Origin: Betaproteobacteria bacterium
Lineage (GTDB): Bacteria > Pseudomonadota > Gammaproteobacteria > Tethybacterales > Tethybacteraceae
Direction: 5' to 3'
Assembly (NCBI GenBank): GCA_026710225.1
Contig: JAPORI010000092.1
Span: 1 to 6,657 of the forward strand
DNA length: 6,657 nt
Made by a program: the position numbers and the translations under genes. Numbering within the stretch: the first letter of the stretch is position 1; every line of letters begins with the position of its first letter. Below, piece after piece: positions 1 through 6,000 of the stretch. A model generated the notes under the pieces. The model saw only the letters and a list, made by a program, of their open reading frames with translations, was not told the origin of the DNA and searched no databases.

Positions 1-3000
1 CCGGGGCAATCTCAACCTTGGTGTCATCGCCACTGGTCAGGCCCAGGGTCACCCCGCCACTACCGGAAGGCGCGGCGCCAACCAGTTTCACCGACATCAC
101 TACCGTCTGGCCGACGCGGGTCAACTCAAGCGGATCGGGCCGATCGACATCTATGCCGGCATCGACTATCTGGAACGAGAAGGTCTGCTCAGCCTGTGCC
201 GAACTGGTGTCGGTGGCAATAACCTTGATCGTCAGGGTGGCCGGATCGGTATTGGCGGCAACCACGAACTTGCGGTTGGCAGCCTCGAAGGTCACTCCGC
301 TGGGCAAGGAAGTGCTGGCTGAATTCTCCCGGGTATAGGTGTAGGTGATCGAATCGCCGGCATCCTGATCGGTTGCGGCCGGGAACACCAGTTCACCGCC
401 GGCCACCCCGTTTACAAAACGGCTCGGCAGCGTGAACGGATCGGGGAAGACTGGCAGATCGTTGACATTGGACAGATCGATTTGCACCAGCCGCACCACC
501 TGGTTGAGATCGACGATTGCACCGGTGCCGGGTGTGCTGGTCGCAACTTGCAGGGTAAGCATCAGGAAACTGGCCCCGGCCTCAAAGTCCACCGCCGCCG
601 CGCTGGTAAGCGACAGCGCCCCTTCGGTGGTCTCGGAACCGGAAACCGCAGCCAGTCCTACCGGCACATCAGGCGTGCCGATTATCGACCACTGGGCATC
701 GGCAACCGCATTGGCCAGCGTCAGCGTCAGCAACTTGGTATTGACGGCCGCGCTGCTGCCGGGTATCTCGGCAATGGTCACCATCGCTTGGGCCAGATCA
801 TAGGTTACGTTGTATCTGGTGCGATAGAAGTCATTTTGCGGGTCGCTTTCCCTCAAGCCGTAATACCACGAAAAAGTGTTGCTGCCCAGCCCCAAAGCTG
901 TCTTCCACTCGTATTGCACCTTGGCATCATCCATGGTGATATTGAAGTCGGTATTTGTTGCCGTGCAACTAGTAGTTCTGCTGTTTTGCGCAAACTGTAT
1001 GGCCGCAATTCCCGGATTGGCGCCTTGACGGGTCTTGGAAGCACAGGCCTCGCTGGCTATTTCCAAAAGTGCATTCACCTGCTCGCTGGTGCCTATATCG
1101 ACCTTCCACTTGGTCAGACTCGGCTGCGGGAACACATCCAGAGTCAGCGCCTGCTCGGCGGTCTGGGAACCGGTGTCGGTTGCCACTATCGTGATCGTGT
1201 GCAGACCTGCCGCAGCATCATTGGCTGCGATGTTGATTATCTGACTGTTGCCGGATTCGTGGGTGATCCAACTCGGCCTGCTCTTGATCGAGTAGGTAAC
1301 CGAATCACCGGCATCATCATCACTGGTCGCCACCAGGGTGAGCTTGCGGGTCTGGCCAATCAGCGCCACCCGCTTGGGCTGATCGCCGGCAAATACCGGC
1401 GCTTCCGGAACATTGGTAACCATGATCGCAACCGTCACCGTCGCCCGGCCGCGAATCGCCGCGTCTTCTCCGTCATCAACCTGCACCGTCACCTTGTAGG
1501 TGTTTACTGATGCCTCGTGATTGAAGGTCGTCGCAACCTTGGATTTGAGCGCACCGCCCTTGACCTCGATCGCAAACAGCTCGGATGTGCCCACCAGGGA
1601 GTAGTTCAAATCAGCCGCATCATCGTTGTCCTCGTCTGTCGCAGCGATTGCGTCGAACATCAGCGTCTCGTCTGCTGCATAGGCGGCTTCGGCCAGATCG
1701 CGGCTTTGCTCGGCGGCGGCAAACACCGGCGCATCGTTGATCACATCAACCGCAACATTGACCACCACCGGCTGGACGCTGACATAGTTGGCCGCAGCAT
1801 TGGTCGCATCGGCAACCGCAATGTTAATTGCAACATCACGCGCTCCCTTGACCGTGTCATCGACCAGCATGATGGTCGCGTTCTGGGCCGTATTCCAGTT
1901 CGAGGAGTTGAACACCAAATCGGACGACTCAACCGAAACATCAGCCGAGTCACCGCTGGTAACCGCCAGGGTTACCGCACCGCTGTTGGCCGGGATGTTG
2001 GTCAACTTCACCGGCAGGGTTGCGCTCTGGGTATCCTTGTCCAGAGTTGCGGTTGCCGGTGCGTCTATGCCCGCCACCCGGATCACCAGCTCGAAGGTCT
2101 GCTTGACCGAAGCGGTGCCGTCGGTTGCGGTCACCTCGATCATCAGGGTGGTCGCAGCAGTGCCGGAGGCAATCGTGAAGGTGCGGGCAGAACTATCGAA
2201 GGTAACTGCGCCAGGCAGCGCCCCGCCGCCGACCAGGGCTGCCGAATAGGTCACCGTATCGCCATCGTCCTCATCGGTGGCTGCCGGGAATGCGGCGGTA
2301 GTGAAACCGGCGTCACCATCTACTTGCTGATCGGGGAAGTCAGCGCCAAACACCGGGGCGCTGTTGCCGCCGAGCACACCCTGGGCATAGGTGCCGGTTG
2401 CAGGCCTTCCGTTATGGATGCGCATGGTAAGCGGCTGATCGGCAAAAGCCGGGAATTGGGACAAGGTGATGCTCACCACGACCTCGTGCTCAGGGTAAGG
2501 CGTTTTGGTCGCGTGGATGCCGGCAGGCAGACCAAAAATCTGAACATTAAAAGTACTTATGCAAGAGACAGAAATACCGGCACCTCCATCCAGCACGGAT
2601 ATATCGGAAGGCACTATGCCCAATATCTCCAAGGAATACGTCTTGCTTGCAAACGACTCACCTTCCGGCACCACCACGCAACCGCTGCCGTCAAAGGTGA
2701 ACACTGCAACTTCATTGCTGTCGCCGACATAGGATGCGGAAGTGAAACTGAAACCGGGGGTCTCGTCTGCAATGTTGGCAAGCCTGATTACCAATGGCTG
2801 CTTGCCGGCACCGGCGGAACTGGTGGCAACCACGGTTACGGTCATGAACTCCTGCGAGGCCTCGAAGTCCAGCGTCGCCTTGGTCTTGAGGGTGATCAAC
2901 GCCGCCTTGTTTGCCTGAATCTGGCTCTGGCCGCCAACCGGCGGCAGGTCATGGGCGCTAATCCCGATCAACTGCAAATCGGCTGCCCGCCCTTCCAGGC

Positions 3001-6000
3001 TCCACATCACCCCCGGATGCCCTTCGGTCAAGGTGGCGGTAAGCAGAATGCGCCCGGGCAACTCAATTCCAGCGCCGAATGTCTCCCTGACCATTACTGT
3101 CAGCGTCGCCGCATTGCTCTCAAAATCCGGAATAGTCGCGGTTTCAGCCTGATCATTTATGCTCAGCACGAATATTCCCTCCACTGTCGCAACGCTGTCG
3201 GTAGCACTGACGGTTAGCGTGTAAGCGCTCTTGGCCTCGTGATCAAAATGATAATCACGGGTCACGAAGATTTTTCCATTGCTCGAATTAATCCCGAAAA
3301 TCCCTGCCGCGTCGGAAACGATCGCGTAGGTTACGTCCCCGGTATTGCTGTTTCTTTGCACTCGCACTCGGGCGTTCAAATCATTTTCCTGATTGCGTTG
3401 GGTGGTATCCGAACCGGTGTTCTCGTCTATGCTGGTGCGCAGGCTGGCCGACCTGAACTTGATCTGCTTGGCTTCGGCCGCAGTGCTGCCGGAAGTCGTC
3501 GCCGGAGTTGCGGAAAGACGCTCGTCGGCGCTCAGCCAGTTCAAGGTGATCTGATAGGTAGTCTCGGCGTCAAGGCCGGTAAGAGTCGCCGCAGTCGCAT
3601 CGGCAGCCAGGGTTACGGGGCTGCCACTAGCCGCCGTCCCGCCGCTGCCGTAGGAAATCACCAGCGAATAGCGATCTTCTGCCGCAAACTGCGTCTCGTA
3701 TTCGTTGTTGTTCCAGCTCAGGGTTATCTCGTCGGCGGTTGTGCCATCAACCGTGAAGCTGTGGCTGGTGTAGTCGTCGGGCGTCTCGCGCACATCGGTC
3801 AGGGTGATGATCACTTCCTGTTTCGCCGACAGCGCATCGGTGGCTCCGTCAGTGGCGGTCACCGTAACCTTGTAGACATCCTGCCGCTCGTGGTTGAAGT
3901 GGGTTGCCGTCGCCACCTTGATCTGGGCGCTGTCGTCGTCGATCTTCTCGATCTTGAACAACGAACTGTCGTCATCCAGAGTGTAGGTCACCACCCCGCT
4001 GATGCTGGTGGTGGACTCCTCATCCGGATCGAGGGCGCTAATCACCGCCCCTACCGAAGTATCGACCGCGGTCTGATCACTGCTGGGCATGTTTTCGGCC
4101 AGCACCCGGGAGACGCTGTTGCCGCCGACAAATACCGGCGCCTCATTGATGTCGGTAACCATGATTGCAACGGTCACCGTCGCCCGGCCGCGAATCGCCG
4201 CGTCTTCTCCGTCATCAACCTGCACCGTCACCTTGTAGGTGTTTACTGATGCCTCGTGATTGAAGGTCGTCGCAACCTTGGATTTGAGCGCACCGCCCTT
4301 GACCTCGATCGCAAACAGCTCGGATGTGCCCACCAGGGAGTAGTTCAAATCAGCCGCATCATCGTTGTCCTCGTCTGTCGCAGCGATTGCGTCGAACATC
4401 AGCGTCTCGTCTGCTGCATAGGCGGCTTCGGCCAGATCGCGGCTTTGCTCGGCGGCGGCAAACACCGGCGCATCGTTGATCACATCAACCGCAACATTGA
4501 CCACCACCGGCTGGACGCTGACATAGTTGGCCGCAGCATTGGTCGCATCGGCAACCGCAATGTTAATTGCAACATCACGCGCTCCCTTGACCGTGTCATC
4601 GACCAGCATGATGGTCGCGTTCTGGGCCGTATTCCAGTTCGAGGAGTTGAACACCAAATCGGACGACTCAACCGAAACATCAGCCGAGTCACCGCTGGTA
4701 ACCGCCAGGGTTACCGCACCGCTGTTGGCCGGGATGTTGGTCAACTTCACCGGCAGGGTTGCGCTCTGGGTATCCTTGTCCAGAGTTGCGGTTGCCGGTG
4801 CGTCTATGCCCGCCACCCGGATCACCAGCTCGAAGGTCTGCTTGACCGAAGCGGTGCCGTCGGTTGCGGTCACCTCGATCATCAGGGTGGTCGCAGCAGT
4901 GCCGGAGGCAATCGTGAAGGTGCGGGCAGAACTATCGAAGGTAACTGCGCCAGGCAGCGCCCCGCCGCCGACCAGGGCTGCCGAATAGGTCACCGTATCG
5001 CCATCGTCCTCATCGGTGGCTGCCGGGAATGCGGCGGTAGTGAAACCGGCGTCACCATCTACTTGCTGATCGGGGAAGTCAGCGCCAAACACCGGGGCGC
5101 TGTTGCCGCCGAGCACACCCTGGGCATAGGTGCCGGTTGCAGGCCTTCCGTTATGGATGCGCATGGTAAGCGGCTGATCGGCAAAAGCCGGGAATTGGGA
5201 CAAGGTGATGCTCACCACGACCTCGTGCTCAGGGTAAGGCGTTTTGGTCGCGTGGATGCCGGCAGGCAGACCAAAAATCTGAACATTAAAAGTACTTATG
5301 CAAGAGACAGAAATACCGGCACCTCCATCCAGCACGGATATATCGGAAGGCACTATGCCCAATATCTCCAAGGAATACGTCTTGCTTGCAAACGACTCAC
5401 CTTCCGGCACCACCACGCAACCGCTGCCGTCAAAGGTGAACACTGCAACTTCATTGCTGTCGCCGACATAGGATGCGGAAGTGAAACTGAAACCGGGGGT
5501 CTCGTCTGCAATGTTGGCAAGCCTGATTACCAATGGCTGCTTGCCGGCACCGGCGGAACTGGTGGCAACCACGGTTACGGTCATGAACTCCTGCGAGGCC
5601 TCGAAGTCCAGCGTCGCCTTGGTCTTGAGGGTGATCAACGCCGCCTTGTTTGCCTGAATCTGGCTCTGGCCGCCAACCGGCGGCAGGTCATGGGCGCTAA
5701 TCCCGATCAACTGCAAATCGGCTGCCCGCCCTTCCAGGCTCCACATCACCCCCGGATGCCCTTCGGTCAAGGTGGCGGTAAGCAGAATGCGCCCGGGCAA
5801 CTCAATTCCAGCGCCGAATGTCTCCCTGACCATTACTGTCAGCGTCGCCGCATTGCTCTCAAAATCCGGAATAGTCGCGGTTTCAGCCTGATCATTTATG
5901 CTCAGCACGAATATTCCCTCCACTGTCGCAACGCTGTCGGTAGCACTGACGGTTAGCGTGTAAGCGCTCTTGGCCTCGTGATCAAAATGATAATCACGGG

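Larger units (their letters stand above)
1434..3435. repeat. 2,002-bp perfect direct repeat, downstream copy in gene order
   Basis: Second copy of the segment at 4173-6174, encoding residues 1075-1741, with protein identity to 1747. The two copies are separated by 737 bp of non-repeated coding sequence (3436-4172) that holds cadherin C and the FN3 domain. The 2,739-bp period is divisible by three, so crossover between copies would keep the frame. Beyond the left edge this copy continues into a different module (linker N-V-P-E-A-P-V-F instead of D-I-N-E-A-P-V-F), which shows that the two copies sit in different contexts. Confidence 0.95.

Noticed and set aside
432..4988. Shorter plus-strand frames (432-803, 1788-2249, 4527-4988) and minus-strand frames in other registers (853-1044, 1741-1953, 4480-4692)
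   Set aside because: All sit inside the continuous minus-strand coding frame, show no recognisable motif, and the repeated ones are simply duplicated along with the 2-kb repeat.
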